Assembly: GCF_000478885.1 (NCBI RefSeq)
Contig: NC_022567.1
Span: 2,790,001-2,854,000 of the forward strand
DNA length: 64,000 nucleotides
Direction of reading: 5' to 3'
DNA from: Adlercreutzia equolifaciens DSM 19450
GTDB lineage: Bacteria > Actinomycetota > Coriobacteriia > Coriobacteriales > Eggerthellaceae
The position numbers and the translations under genes were made by a program. Under the pieces are notes generated by a model that was not told where the DNA came from, searched no databases, and saw only the letters and a program-made list of their open reading frames with translations. Below are positions 24,572-35,955 of the stretch, in pieces. The first letter of the stretch is position 1. Every line of letters begins with the position of its first letter.

Positions 24572-25927
24572 CTACTGGGCGGGAGTCTCCGCAGGCTGGG
24601 TGCCCTCGGCCACGCCTTCGGTAGGCTGCTCGGCGTCGTCGCCAGCAGGCGCTGCGCCCTCGGCGTCGGCAGCAGCCTCATCGGCAGCGGCCGCGGCAGC
24701 ATCTTCGGCACCTTCAGCGCCCTCATCGACGCCCTCAGCCACGGGCTCCTCGCCCTCGGCGCTTGCGTCGGCCTGCTCGCCGGCGCCCTCGCCTTCGACA
24801 GCGCCCTCGTCAAGAACGATGGGGTTGCCATCAGCGTCAACCGCCGTCACGCCCGTGCTGTTCTCGGAGCTTTCCTCCTTGGGATAGTTCGCCATATCGA
24901 CCCAGTAGGGCAGCCCCTCGGGCATGTCGTTGATCTGAATGTCGGCGGCGTTGCGTTGCTCCTCCAGCCACGAGTAGTACGCGTTGGACTGGTTGGAAGA
25001 CTGCAGCATGGCGCGGATGGAATCCTGGAACTCGGTCGGCAGCTGATCGAGGCTCGTCAGCTCCTCGGGGGCCTCGAACACATCGGTGCACTGAATGATG
25101 TGAATGCCATAGGTGCTGGTCACCAGCCCGCTCACGTCGCCCTTGTTCAGGTCGGCGAGCGCCGTGGTGTACTCGGTCACCAAGTTCGAAAGACGATCCC
25201 AACCCACATTGCCGCCCTCGGCAGCGGAAGCGGTGTCCTTGGAATAGGACTCGGCCGCCGTCGCGAAATCAAGCTCGCCCGCATTAATCTTGTCGAGCAC
25301 TTCCTGGGCCTGAGCCTCATCGGAGGCCTCGAACAAGATGTGGGAAGACTTCTTCGCGCCGTCGTAAGAGCTCACGTAGGTCTTGGCGCTCTCAAGCACT
25401 TCCTCGTCGGTCGGCTCAGCAGCGCCCTCGCCCACCTTCTGCTGCAGCTGCTGAGACACCAGCGACAGCGAGATATTGTCACGGTACTCGTCCTCGGTCA
25501 TGCCCACGGCCTCCAGCGCCTCTGCCCAAGCGGTATCGGAGTCATAGTGGCCACGCATGGTTTCCACGTACTGATCGACCTGGGCGGAATCCGCCGTGAT
25601 TCCCTCGGAATCGGCGCCCTGCTTCACGAGCTCCTGATCGACATAAGAGTTCACGATCTCCTCGCGCACCGACTCGGGCGTGTAGTCGTTCTCGGCAAGC
25701 CACTTGCCCCATGCGTCCTCGTCGGTAAGGCTCATCTGGGCGCGAATGTCCTGGATAGCCTGGGTAACCTTGTCCTCGGGAATCTCCACCCCGTTGACCG
25801 TAGCTGCAACACCACCCGTATAAGTGGGCGTGTCGCTGGTCTGCTCGGAACAACCGACGATACCCAGGGCGCACACGGCCGCAAGACTCACCGAGGCAAG
25901 CGATTTCGCGAAAGACAGCTTCTTCAT
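24572..25927 (-). CDS. Parvulin-type peptidyl-prolyl isomerase lipoprotein (PrsA/SurA-like)
   Basis: A 451-residue lipoprotein: signal peptide with lipobox ending GIVGC (Cys26), a SurA_N-like chaperone region (about 40-190) and a rotamase domain (about 190-300) with KSSHILFEASDEAQAQEVLD, the strand-helix start of parvulin folds, and GGNVGWDRLSNLV. The C-terminal ~100 residues are low-complexity Ala/Glu/Asp/Gly, probably disordered and exposed. It should assist folding of exported proteins, likely including the surface proteins at 30-53 kb. ATG 25927 has GAGGAAGG upstream. Confidence 0.9.
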   Translation of the reverse strand: MKKLSFAKSLASVSLAAVCALGIVGCSEQTSDTPTYTGGVAATVNGVEIPEDKVTQAIQDIRAQMSLTDEDAWGKWLAENDYTPESVREEIVNSYVDQELVKQGADSEGITADSAQVDQYVETMRGHYDSDTAWAEALEAVGMTEDEYRDNISLSLVSQQLQQKVGEGAAEPTDEEVLESAKTYVSSYDGAKKSSHILFEASDEAQAQEVLDKINAGELDFATAAESYSKDTASAAEGGNVGWDRLSNLVTEYTTALADLNKGDVSGLVTSTYGIHIIQCTDVFEAPEELTSLDQLPTEFQDSIRAMLQSSNQSNAYYSWLEEQRNAADIQINDMPEGLPYWVDMANYPKEESSENSTGVTAVDADGNPIVLDEGAVEGEGAGEQADASAEGEEPVAEGVDEGAEGAEDAAAAAADEAAADAEGAAPAGDDAEQPTEGVAEGTQPAETPAQ

Positions 25928-26212
25928 TAAATACCTTCCTCATAGGCGACGGAAACTGCCAGGCTTCAATTCACGAGTGCGTCTTGAGACAGTTCCCGAT
26001 GATCTCAAAGCGCATTTTCCCACGCATGACGGCACGGTAACAACCGTCGCACAATTTGCCCACTTTTGATTCACGGTACGTCAATGAGCGCGAGGAAGAA
26101 ATCCCACTTCAAAGCTTATGAATTGGGTCATGTTCGAGAATATGACCCACACAATTTCGCAACCTGTTTCCCGCAGGGGCGGCGCGCGGTCAACGCCGCG
26201 AATTTCGTAGGA

Positions 26213-26341
26213 GCTGACCTTGGTCAGCCCTCTCGGCCATGGGGGCCATAGGAAGTCGGGAGGGGCGACCAAGGTCGCCCCCTACGGAGAGATCCATCCA
26301 TGGGAGCCCCCGCTGCAGAAAGGGGCGACCGAAGTCGCCCC
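26213..26341. repeat. Three short palindromes (REP-like hairpins)
   Basis: GCTGACC-TT-GGTCAGC (26213-26228), GGGGCGACC-AA-GGTCGCCCC (26262-26281) and GGGGCGAC-CGAA-GTCGCCCC (26322-26341). The last two share the tail C-CTRCGG and look like copies of one element. They lie after the typA stop codon in a 452-bp gap (25928-26379) without a gene. Confidence 0.7.
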
Positions 26342-26379
26342 CTGCGGGTGGTTATGTGGCCCAGCTATTGAGCGCGGGA

Positions 26380-28194
<1,815 letters not shown>

Positions 28195-28342
28195 GAATCT
28201 TCTTTCGGTTCGTTTTTGGGCGCAGAAATTATAGCGCTTTGCGGGGATGATGGCGGCGTGCGACCGCAGACGGCACCGGGACGACAAACGGGCGCGGCAG
28301 AAGGGGTACGATGCGCACGGCCGGACGAGGCGGCGGGAGCAA

Positions 28343-28966
28343 CTACTCCTCGAGGAGCGCCTCGTACTCCTTGCGTTCCTCGGTGAGCTTCGCCAAGTGC
28401 TCGTTCAACGTATTGAGATTGCGCTGGGCACCGAGAAACTGGATGATGCCCCACACGGTGGCGGTGCCGGCGACGGCGGCGATCATGCCGAGGATGCCGA
28501 AAGGCCGCCGGATGGTGAGCAGCGTGGCCACCGCGCCAATGGCCGCCATGGCCAGGCCGTTGCGGCGCTCATCGGAGACGGTATCGCGCTGGGCCACCAG
28601 CTGGGCGCGGGCGGCGGCGATGCCAGCGAGGCGCGCCTTGATCTCGGCCTCGGTGAGGTATTCCACTTCCACGCCATCTTCGACCTCGGTCCAGGCACGC
28701 GCGGCGCCGGATGAGGAGGATACGCCGGACGAGCTGCCGGAGCGCGCGCCGCGGCCGCCACGACCGCCGCTGGCGCCCGAAGACAGCAGGTCGTAAGCCT
28801 CCTGCAGGCGTTTGAACTGCTCAGTGGCGCGGCTTTGCAGCTTCTCGTTGCCCGCGAACTTGTCCGGGTGCAGAATCTGCACCGTTTCGCGGTAGGCAAT
28901 TTTGATGTCATCGGCCGTGGCGTTGTCTTCCAGGCCGAGTATATGCAGGGCTTCAGTTCTATTCAT
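28343..28966 (-). CDS. J-domain protein with C-terminal membrane segments
   Basis: About 207 residues. An N-terminal J-domain (EALHILGLEDNATADDIKIA, HPD in VQILHPDKFAG) is followed by a Gly/Ser-rich linker and a charged helix, then two adjacent hydrophobic segments (about 138-175) and a coiled-coil-like tail ending LTEERKEYEALLEE. The HPD motif means it can stimulate an Hsp70 (DnaK) ATPase, probably recruiting it to the membrane. Zinc-finger and substrate domains of DnaJ are absent. ATG 28966 is used; TTG 28972 is possible. Confidence 0.8.
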   Translation of the reverse strand: MNRTEALHILGLEDNATADDIKIAYRETVQILHPDKFAGNEKLQSRATEQFKRLQEAYDLLSSGASGGRGGRGARSGSSSGVSSSSGAARAWTEVEDGVEVEYLTEAEIKARLAGIAAARAQLVAQRDTVSDERRNGLAMAAIGAVATLLTIRRPFGILGMIAAVAGTATVWGIIQFLGAQRNLNTLNEHLAKLTEERKEYEALLEE

Positions 28967-28975
28967 GGGCAAAGC

Positions 28976-29656
28976 CTAACATGATTTTACGGCCCATGCC
29001 AGCAGAACCGTTGTGATCACCAAAGGTACGAGATCGGCCGCGTTGCCCGTGAGATAGGTAGAAGGCAGCACGCCGCCTGTCAGCAGAAGAGGGCCCCAGA
29101 ACAGCAGATCGAAAAGACCGTGAGCGATTACGGGTGCCACCAGGGAAAGCGCCCACTGCGGGAGAGGACGCGAGCCGTAGGGGCTACGAACGACGAGCAG
29201 CGCCATGACAGCCCCGAACAACGTCGATTGGGCCACTTTGAGAATGGCCTGCGCGACAACGACCACCGTATCGGCCCCCGAAGCTATCAGCGAGCCATCG
29301 GGAATCAGATGCATCAATCCGAAAACGAGAGAGCTTGCCACAACGGCAAAACGGGTCGAGACGGGGACGATGCGATGGTCGGCCGCGCGATCGACGCTCG
29401 CTGCACACTTCAGATGCCGCTTGTTGCAACGGATCGCCCAAGACAGGCACGCCCACAGCAGCACACCGCGGAAGAGCACCTCTTCCACCAACGCCGCCTC
29501 CCAGGCCTCGGCAAGCAATGCGCCACAGCGCGCCAGCTGCACTGCTTGCGAACCCCCGTCGGCCCACCACTGACCGAGGCCGCCCACGACGCCGGCGAGC
29601 AGCACCAAGACGAGCACAGGCCCAAAGCCACACGGTATGATTTTGGTATTTCCCAT
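28976..29656 (-). CDS. CPBP-family intramembrane metalloprotease
   Basis: A 226-residue polytopic membrane protein with CPBP (Abi) motifs: EExxxR in ALVEEVLFRGVLLW, His in FGLMHLIPDG and His in APVIAHGLFDLLF. Members cleave membrane substrates or process prenylated or bacteriocin-type proteins. It ends 9 bp before the J-domain gene. Start ATG 29656 has no ribosome site; a -10-like TATAAT on the minus strand ends about 8 nt before it, so the mRNA may be leaderless. Confidence 0.8.
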   Translation of the reverse strand: MGNTKIIPCGFGPVLVLVLLAGVVGGLGQWWADGGSQAVQLARCGALLAEAWEAALVEEVLFRGVLLWACLSWAIRCNKRHLKCAASVDRAADHRIVPVSTRFAVVASSLVFGLMHLIPDGSLIASGADTVVVVAQAILKVAQSTLFGAVMALLVVRSPYGSRPLPQWALSLVAPVIAHGLFDLLFWGPLLLTGGVLPSTYLTGNAADLVPLVITTVLLAWAVKSC

Positions 29657-29728
29657 GCGCATCATTATAATAGGTGCGCCTCTTTGACTGCGCCGGCACC
29701 TTTCAGCCGGCCTCGCGAAAGGATCCCC

Positions 29729-30436
29729 ATGAAGCCTATGCCCTCCGTTACCGCCTTTGCGTTGAAGGTGGCAGCCATCGTGGGCATGACGTGCAACCAT
29801 ATTGCCAACGTGTTCGGCAGCGAGCTGCCAGGGGGCGCCATGGTCGCTTTGTATTCCCTGGGCGGCCTCACCTTCCCCATTATGGCGTATCTGCTGTGTG
29901 AGGGGTATCGACACACCTCCAGCGTGCGACGTTACGCAGAGCGACTCGCCGTGTTCGCAGTTGTCTCGCAAATTCCCTATTCGCTGCTGTTCGGAGCGAC
30001 GGGCAACGTGCTTATTACTCTGCTTATCGGGCTCGGAATGCTGTGGCTTGTCGCCCACCAGCGGCAGAACCTTGTCCTATGCGCGCTGGGCCTCCTTGGA
30101 GGGCTGGCCGTCAGTTCCTTTTGCGACTGGGGCATTATCGGCCCGCTTATGATTCTGCTTTTCTGGCATTTTCACGATCGGCCGCGCGGGGTAGCGCTCG
30201 CGATGCTCGTACCTTTTTTGAGCCTAGGGCTGCCGGCTCTTTCATGGGCAGTCAACGATCCTGCGCCACTAAGCCTAGGCGTACTCGGCTATTACACCGT
30301 TGGGTTCGGATTGGCAACAGCGCTCATGCTGAACTACAACGGCCAGCGAGGCCGACCGTTGAAATGGTTCTTCTATGGGTACTACCCTGGGCACCTTCTA
30401 GCACTGTGGGCGCTGGCGCAAGCGCTTGCTCTCTAG
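29729..30436 (+). CDS. TraX-family membrane protein
   Basis: A 235-residue hydrophobic protein with about seven helices, starting KPMPSVTAFALKVAAIVGMT and containing MTCNHIANVF, the D/C-H motif of TraX/acetyltransferase-like membrane proteins. TraX of the F plasmid N-acetylates pilin, but chromosomal homologues are of unknown function. Given the surface and pilin-like genes downstream, an acetyl- or acyl-transfer role on exported polymers is possible. ATG 29729 has AAAGGA 6 nt upstream; divergent from the CPBP gene. Confidence 0.75.
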   Translation: MKPMPSVTAFALKVAAIVGMTCNHIANVFGSELPGGAMVALYSLGGLTFPIMAYLLCEGYRHTSSVRRYAERLAVFAVVSQIPYSLLFGATGNVLITLLIGLGMLWLVAHQRQNLVLCALGLLGGLAVSSFCDWGIIGPLMILLFWHFHDRPRGVALAMLVPFLSLGLPALSWAVNDPAPLSLGVLGYYTVGFGLATALMLNYNGQRGRPLKWFFYGYYPGHLLALWALAQALAL

Positions 30437-30496
30437 CTGAAACGCCAAACCCTGAGGGCGCGGCGGTTCTTTAGAAGCTTTCCCTTTAAAACAAGG

Positions 30497-32119
30497 CTAA
30501 AGCGCTTGATGCCCGGCATTTGGAACGGCGACGGCATCAGCCTCGACAGCACTATTGCCCAGCACCTGGCTTTCGAATGTGGCCAGCTGCTGCGCCATCA
30601 CGAGGCGCCGGCGCACGGCGACAACGCCCCACAAAGCCGTACCGATGGCTCCCATCCCAGCTACCCATGGCGCCGGATCAACCGGGGCGTCGAAGGCGCC
30701 CAGAGGAACCGCTTCTGCAACGATGACTTCAGCACCAGGCGCGCGAGACACCATGGGCGTCGCATCGTCTTCGATAAGCACTTCCCCGGCCGCTGCCCCT
30801 GCCGTGGCCTCAACAGCCCCGGCGGTTTCGGTCGCTGCGGGCTGCGCTGTTGCTGCTGGCTCGGAAACGGTCGTGCGCTCACCGGCGGCGAACCCGCGAG
30901 AAGCCGACGTCGCGGTGCCCGCGGCGGGCTGGGTTGCTTGATGAGATCGGCTGTCGGTCTGAGGCACGATGAAGCTCACCTGGGGATTCGACGGACGCGT
31001 CGAGGCGTCCGTATTACCAGGACGCTGGGAGCCATTGTCGGTGTTATCATCGGAAGGAACTGATGGCGTCTCGCCGTTTCCGCCGTTCGGATCGTCTACG
31101 CCGCCGGGCAGGTCGTTAGGATCATCAGGGATGGGCTCGGAGTCGTCGGGGATAATACCCGGATTATCGGGGTTTATCGGAGGGTTATCAGGAGGCGTCA
31201 CCGGATCGGAAGGGCCGACGATCGGATCGTCGGGGACAACGACGGACACTTTCTCGTAGACAAGCGTCAAATGATCCGCCCCATTCGCAACTGCCTCGGT
31301 AACATCCGCATCCACCACGTGCTCTTCTGATGCGGCTTCGGCTTTAACGACAAGATTGCCGTTGTTGGCGTCTTTAGTCAACGCTTCGGAGAACTTGTAG
31401 CCCGGGACGTCGACGACATAATCGCGCGCGACCATTTCAGAACCTTCGGCAACGAAGAGCTTGCGCGAAGGGACGGTCATCTGGCCATCGGCGCCCTCAG
31501 CAGCCGGAAGAGGCCGACCATCCTTATCGACATAATCGATATCGAATTCGACGAGTTGCACTGAAAGCTCACCGTCGAGATGCCACGCCTTCGATCCGCT
31601 GGCCTCAGGATAATCCGTCGCGCCGTCGCAGACCTTCAGCTCGTTCCACTGGGCGCCGTAAATGGCCAGCTTTTCGTTGTCGAGAAAGCGCACAAGGGCT
31701 TTGAGGGATTTATCGATACCCGCTTTGAGCGCAACAAGCTCGTCCGTGTTTTCCTCGGTGTTGAGAAGAATGGACTGCTTCTCGGAAGCAGAGGCCTCCG
31801 TGATGTCAAGCTGAATGACACCGATTGTGAACCATTTTTGGGAGCCGTCGTTGTTGTGGGTAAGCCCAAGCTCCTCGGCTGCCTTGGCGGCGTCGCCGGA
31901 GAGCTGGAGGTAGACGTAAACATTTTGCGGAGAAGCCACGTCGTCAGATGGCTGCCCCTCAGCAGAGCTCGCATCAGATTCGAGGGCGTAGGCCTTGGCG
32001 GGATTCTCAGTTAAGCCGAAAAAGGATACGACAAGTAGCACTGCCATTGCAGCGCACACGAATCGGCCGAAAAAGCTGGCTCTCCTATTGGCAAACAGCG
32101 TGATGTCTTTCACGATCAT
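30497..32119 (-). CDS. Surface protein with Pro-rich stalk and DD-P anchor motif
   Basis: About 540 residues. Signal peptide (SFFGRFVCAAMAVLLVVSFF, likely cut after PAKAYA), a novel N-terminal region (about 50-190), a MucBP-like module (VEFDIDYVDKDGRPLPAAEG), then a long Pro/Asp stalk (PDDPIVGPSDPVTPPDNPPI and on). The C-terminus carries EVLIEDDATPMV, PLGAFDAP, one transmembrane helix and ARG-rich VAVRRRLVMAQQ, plus a ~30-residue cytoplasmic tail. The DD-P-M/L element recurs in three other proteins here. ATG 32119 (AAGGAAG 8 nt before) is preferred over 32137. Confidence 0.7.
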   Translation of the reverse strand: MIVKDITLFANRRASFFGRFVCAAMAVLLVVSFFGLTENPAKAYALESDASSAEGQPSDDVASPQNVYVYLQLSGDAAKAAEELGLTHNNDGSQKWFTIGVIQLDITEASASEKQSILLNTEENTDELVALKAGIDKSLKALVRFLDNEKLAIYGAQWNELKVCDGATDYPEASGSKAWHLDGELSVQLVEFDIDYVDKDGRPLPAAEGADGQMTVPSRKLFVAEGSEMVARDYVVDVPGYKFSEALTKDANNGNLVVKAEAASEEHVVDADVTEAVANGADHLTLVYEKVSVVVPDDPIVGPSDPVTPPDNPPINPDNPGIIPDDSEPIPDDPNDLPGGVDDPNGGNGETPSVPSDDNTDNGSQRPGNTDASTRPSNPQVSFIVPQTDSRSHQATQPAAGTATSASRGFAAGERTTVSEPAATAQPAATETAGAVEATAGAAAGEVLIEDDATPMVSRAPGAEVIVAEAVPLGAFDAPVDPAPWVAGMGAIGTALWGVVAVRRRLVMAQQLATFESQVLGNSAVEADAVAVPNAGHQAL

Positions 32120-32257
32120 CACCCGCTTCCTTCCCATTCCAGCACGTAGTTGTAGCTTGCCTCAGTTTACCAAATGTTGAGGCAAGCTTCAGCCCATCGC
32201 TGAGGAAAAAGCTAAATATAGCGATGGAACGCCCCGTTTGCTCCCCTTCCGGTGCCG

Positions 32258-35200
32258 TTACAAAACCTGGTGGCTAGCAGTTGGGACGGACACGACCTCG
32301 GTGCTTTCAGAGTGGCCGAGAACATGGTTCTCGTAATCGTCGATGTCCTCCGCCATGGAAAGGCGGCGGCGCACCACGGCAATGCCGTAGATGGCCGTAG
32401 CGATTATGCCGAGCAGCATCGCCCAGTGCGCCCAGCAGTGAGGCTCGTCGAAGGCTCCCATGGGGGTCTCATCATCGGCGATGGCAGATGCAGCGACGTC
32501 AGCACCATCGGTGGCGTTTCGCGACGTTGCTGCCGGAGCTGCAGCCTGCGGGACGGGGTCGTCCTCGATCACCTCTGTCGTGGAAGGAGCCGGGGCTTCA
32601 GCAGGAGTCGCTGCTGCAGCGGGCGCCACCGCAGGGGTCGCCGGTGTCGCGGCAGGCGTCGTAGCAGCCGAAGGTGCGGCGGGCACCGCTGGAGTCACCG
32701 CAGGAACCGTGGGCACGACAGGCTCGGTCGGGTTCGACGGCGTCGTCGGCGTGGTGGGGTTCGGCGGCACAACCGGCGTATCGGGCTCACCGGGTGTCGG
32801 AGGAGTCACAGGCCCGGCAGCACGATAGTAGCGCAGCACCAACGCCCCGCTGTTGCCTGCGGTCACTGTGAGAGACCCGCTACTGCCGGTCAACTCGTAC
32901 TCGTTTCCGTTGTAAGCCGGCCGAGGCGCAATGTCAGACGCCTGAACCTGCGTGCCCACCGTAGCGGTCAGCGTTTCCGTCACAGCTCCGTCAAGCTCAT
33001 TTCCCGTGTAGTACTCATGCACCACCTGATAGCTCCCCATAGGCGCGGGAGTAGGAGCAGCCACACTGCGGGAAAGGACGAGATCAAGGCCGACGTGCGC
33101 GCCGTCAGTGTTTCCAAAACGAGCATCTCTTCCATTGTTGATACGGTAGCTAAAGCTTCCAACACGGTCGCGCAGCTCTTCCTTGAGCGCCATTGTGTAA
33201 GTAAGCGTATGCTGAGTGAACGGCATGCCATTTAGATGCCAGACAATTTCGCCATTGTCGTATTCCAATTGGGTCTCGTTGGCCGGAAGACCATTAACCC
33301 GAAGGTTCCCAATTTCGAACTCTTCATCATTCACGGGGACAGTAACGATGTTGTCTCCGTAAGGGGCCGTGAATGCCTTGTTCATAGCCTCGCCGAAAGT
33401 GTCGGTGTTGGTAGATCTGAACAGATTGCCTTCGCCGCATACCGCCGTCATTTTTGCCTCGGCATTTGCTTCTTGAGTTTTGGTCGGAGAATGCAGCACA
33501 CCATAAATCGGAACGTTGTAATCGTTGCGAATCTTTCCGGCAGCAATCGTACCGTTTTGGTCGCCGGATGTGTTTCTATTTGGGGCACCATCGGACAAAA
33601 AGATCACCACCGTGCTCCGGCCAGTATTGTCCTGGACCAGTTTCAGGGCCTTCCCCATTCCTAAACCATAGTCGGTATTCTCGTTAAGGGGCTCGAGCCC
33701 TGCAATATATGTTTGCGCAGCATTTACATCACTCATAAACCCTGACGATTTGGACGTAGCATTGTTCGCATGCTCTCCGCCAAAGGTCACGATTGCAACT
33801 TTGCAATCGTAGCCATCGTCGGGTTTAAGAAGCTGGCTGGTCATGTCCATCAGCTTGGACTGCATGTCGTAGAAACGAGCGTTGCTGTCTTCGGGATTAC
33901 CCAACTGAGCCATAGATGCGGAAAGGTCGGCGACGAAGATATAGTCCATCTGCTTCTCGCCCGTATAATAGGCATCCACCTTGACGTCTGCTACACCTGC
34001 ATCCACGTTATTCCATCGCGCCTGCTCCATGAGCTGAGTGCCGTTGTTGTAAGCACTCCAATTATCACTTCTATGAACATCTCCGACTTCCCACTCGTCT
34101 TCACGTTCCAATGTGGCAATGGCCTGTGCATCGTCTAGCTGGAACTTGCCGGCAAGAATGGCTTGGACACGAGCTGCAATGCTTTCGCTGCTGCCGATGA
34201 ATCCCATCTTAGTTAAATCCGCAACAGTCAAGCCAGTAAGGTTTTCGCATCCGTAGAAGGCAAAGCCGCCAATGCGATCGGACACGTTTTGGAGACTGCT
34301 AATAGTCTCCAGATTCGAGCAGTACCAGAAAGCATAGTTGTCAATAACAGCAACGTTGGTTATGTTGGCAGTCTTCAGATTCGTGCAATTTGAGAATGCG
34401 TATTGACCAATAGTGTTGACATCGTCAATGCTGACGCTCTTCAGCCCAGTGCAATTCCAGAAGGCATTCTTTCCCACATGATCAATGTCTGTCATTTCAA
34501 GAGTTTCCAAAGCGGAGCACTTCGCAAACGCTTGAGCACCAATAGTGCCAACGCCAGTCAAAGAGACCGTCCTCAAAGAAGTACATGATGGAATGTCGCC
34601 ATAAGATGAGAAGGCGCCATCACCCACAACACCAATATCTTCCAAGGTGACCTGCTCCAAACCCGTGCATCCGGTAAATGCAGATGTCCCAATGGCTATG
34701 ACTTCTTTTATCGACAGCTCTTTTAGTCCAGAGCAACCATAGAATGCGGTTGCGCCTATCTCTACTCCGTCTGCTTTCAGCTCAGTCAAACCTGAGCAGC
34801 CCAAAAAGGCGGAAGTACCAACTTGCCCTACATTCCCAACCAAATTCAGCTCCGCGAGGGACGAGCAATTCATAAATGCTTGGAAGCCAATAGTGCCGAC
34901 GTTGCTAAAGGTGAGAGTCTCTAAGTTCTTGTGACCGCTGAAAGCTTGGTCAGCAATCATACGCACATCGGTAAATGAAACAGAGCTAAGTGATGTCGTG
35001 CCATTGTAGACATTAAAGGCATTTTTTCCGATCGTATCAACCGCATTGATTCTAACTGTCTCTAAGCTCGCCGGATTATAAAAGGCATATTGATCAATTG
35101 TTTCAACTCCATCTATGTCAAGCGTTTTCAAAGACGTGCAACTGCGGAAGGAATACCCCACATGCTTGACATCCTTTATAGAAACACTCTCCATTTTAAA

Positions 35201-35593
35201 TTCGGCGAAGGCCTCTTTTTCGATTGATCCAACGTTTTCCACTCTCACATGCTTAGCTACTGTTTTGTATTGTGCCACGTCGGCAGTGACTACTGCATCC
35301 ATATTCTTCACAGTGAGCGTTTTGGTTTCCTCATCGAAATAGACACTGGGCTCAATTGGATCGCTTTCCTCCTGGACTTCCGCCTGCGAGCTGAAGCTAT
35401 CAGTGATTATTTCCCCGTCCATAGAGAGAATATCGCTGGACTTAGTATTATCATCTCCCTCAGTTGCTCCGGCGACATCCGTGAACAGTGCAACGTTTAG
35501 GAACGAGAGCGACAGCAGCGCTGCCAGCGCTGTCGATACCACTTTGCCCTCTGCGGAATTCCGCGCATCTGCAAATCGCGCGATGGCTCGCAT
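32258..35593 (-). CDS. BspA-like leucine-rich-repeat surface protein with VWA domain
   Basis: About 1111 residues. Extended signal peptide MRAIARFADARNSAEGKVV plus hydrophobic core; a BspA/LRR_5 region of about 16 repeats (about 90-460; phrases such as CSGLTELKADGVEIGATAFY); then a von Willebrand A domain (about 545-740) with MIDAS DLSAS (FVADLSASMAQL). A Pro-rich linker leads to IEDDPVPQA and ADDETPMGAFD, one transmembrane helix and a VVRRRLSM tail. BspA LRRs and VWA domains typically mediate adhesion to host or bacterial surfaces. ATG 35593 aligns residue for residue with the 42409-44778 start. Translates 138 bp before the 30497 gene, same strand. Confidence 0.85.
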   Translation of the reverse strand: MRAIARFADARNSAEGKVVSTALAALLSLSFLNVALFTDVAGATEGDDNTKSSDILSMDGEIITDSFSSQAEVQEESDPIEPSVYFDEETKTLTVKNMDAVVTADVAQYKTVAKHVRVENVGSIEKEAFAEFKMESVSIKDVKHVGYSFRSCTSLKTLDIDGVETIDQYAFYNPASLETVRINAVDTIGKNAFNVYNGTTSLSSVSFTDVRMIADQAFSGHKNLETLTFSNVGTIGFQAFMNCSSLAELNLVGNVGQVGTSAFLGCSGLTELKADGVEIGATAFYGCSGLKELSIKEVIAIGTSAFTGCTGLEQVTLEDIGVVGDGAFSSYGDIPSCTSLRTVSLTGVGTIGAQAFAKCSALETLEMTDIDHVGKNAFWNCTGLKSVSIDDVNTIGQYAFSNCTNLKTANITNVAVIDNYAFWYCSNLETISSLQNVSDRIGGFAFYGCENLTGLTVADLTKMGFIGSSESIAARVQAILAGKFQLDDAQAIATLEREDEWEVGDVHRSDNWSAYNNGTQLMEQARWNNVDAGVADVKVDAYYTGEKQMDYIFVADLSASMAQLGNPEDSNARFYDMQSKLMDMTSQLLKPDDGYDCKVAIVTFGGEHANNATSKSSGFMSDVNAAQTYIAGLEPLNENTDYGLGMGKALKLVQDNTGRSTVVIFLSDGAPNRNTSGDQNGTIAAGKIRNDYNVPIYGVLHSPTKTQEANAEAKMTAVCGEGNLFRSTNTDTFGEAMNKAFTAPYGDNIVTVPVNDEEFEIGNLRVNGLPANETQLEYDNGEIVWHLNGMPFTQHTLTYTMALKEELRDRVGSFSYRINNGRDARFGNTDGAHVGLDLVLSRSVAAPTPAPMGSYQVVHEYYTGNELDGAVTETLTATVGTQVQASDIAPRPAYNGNEYELTGSSGSLTVTAGNSGALVLRYYRAAGPVTPPTPGEPDTPVVPPNPTTPTTPSNPTEPVVPTVPAVTPAVPAAPSAATTPAATPATPAVAPAAAATPAEAPAPSTTEVIEDDPVPQAAAPAATSRNATDGADVAASAIADDETPMGAFDEPHCWAHWAMLLGIIATAIYGIAVVRRRLSMAEDIDDYENHVLGHSESTEVVSVPTASHQVL

Positions 35594-35955
35594 ATACCAC
35601 ACCTTCCTACTCATGCGTATCTGCTATCTTCTCTTCACAGCCTTGCAGCTGCGCAGTTGGTTGTACGAAGATAGTTTATTCGAGTATACGATTTGGTGCT
35701 TTTTGACAATATGAGTGAAATAGTCAACTTCATATTCAAAAGCACATAGGGAATCAGTTTATGATCAGGTATTATTTCCCTCATGCGCTGGCTCTTCAAG
35801 TTGTCAATATCGCCTGAGCATGAATAAGAATTCTATGGTATCGCTATGGTATTGCTACGCTATATCAGCGGTAAACCGCCTAAACTGGTTTTCGTTCACA
35901 TTCAATGAGCGGGCGACAACTTGGAAAGACGCATCAAGAAAGGGGAGCAACGCGG
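35594..35955. other. AT-rich gap before the IS element
   Basis: Upstream region of the BspA-VWA gene, markedly more AT-rich than its neighbours. An 11-bp unit (CTATGGTATCG, CTATGGTATTG) is repeated twice near 35833-35854. No gene seen. Confidence 0.5.
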
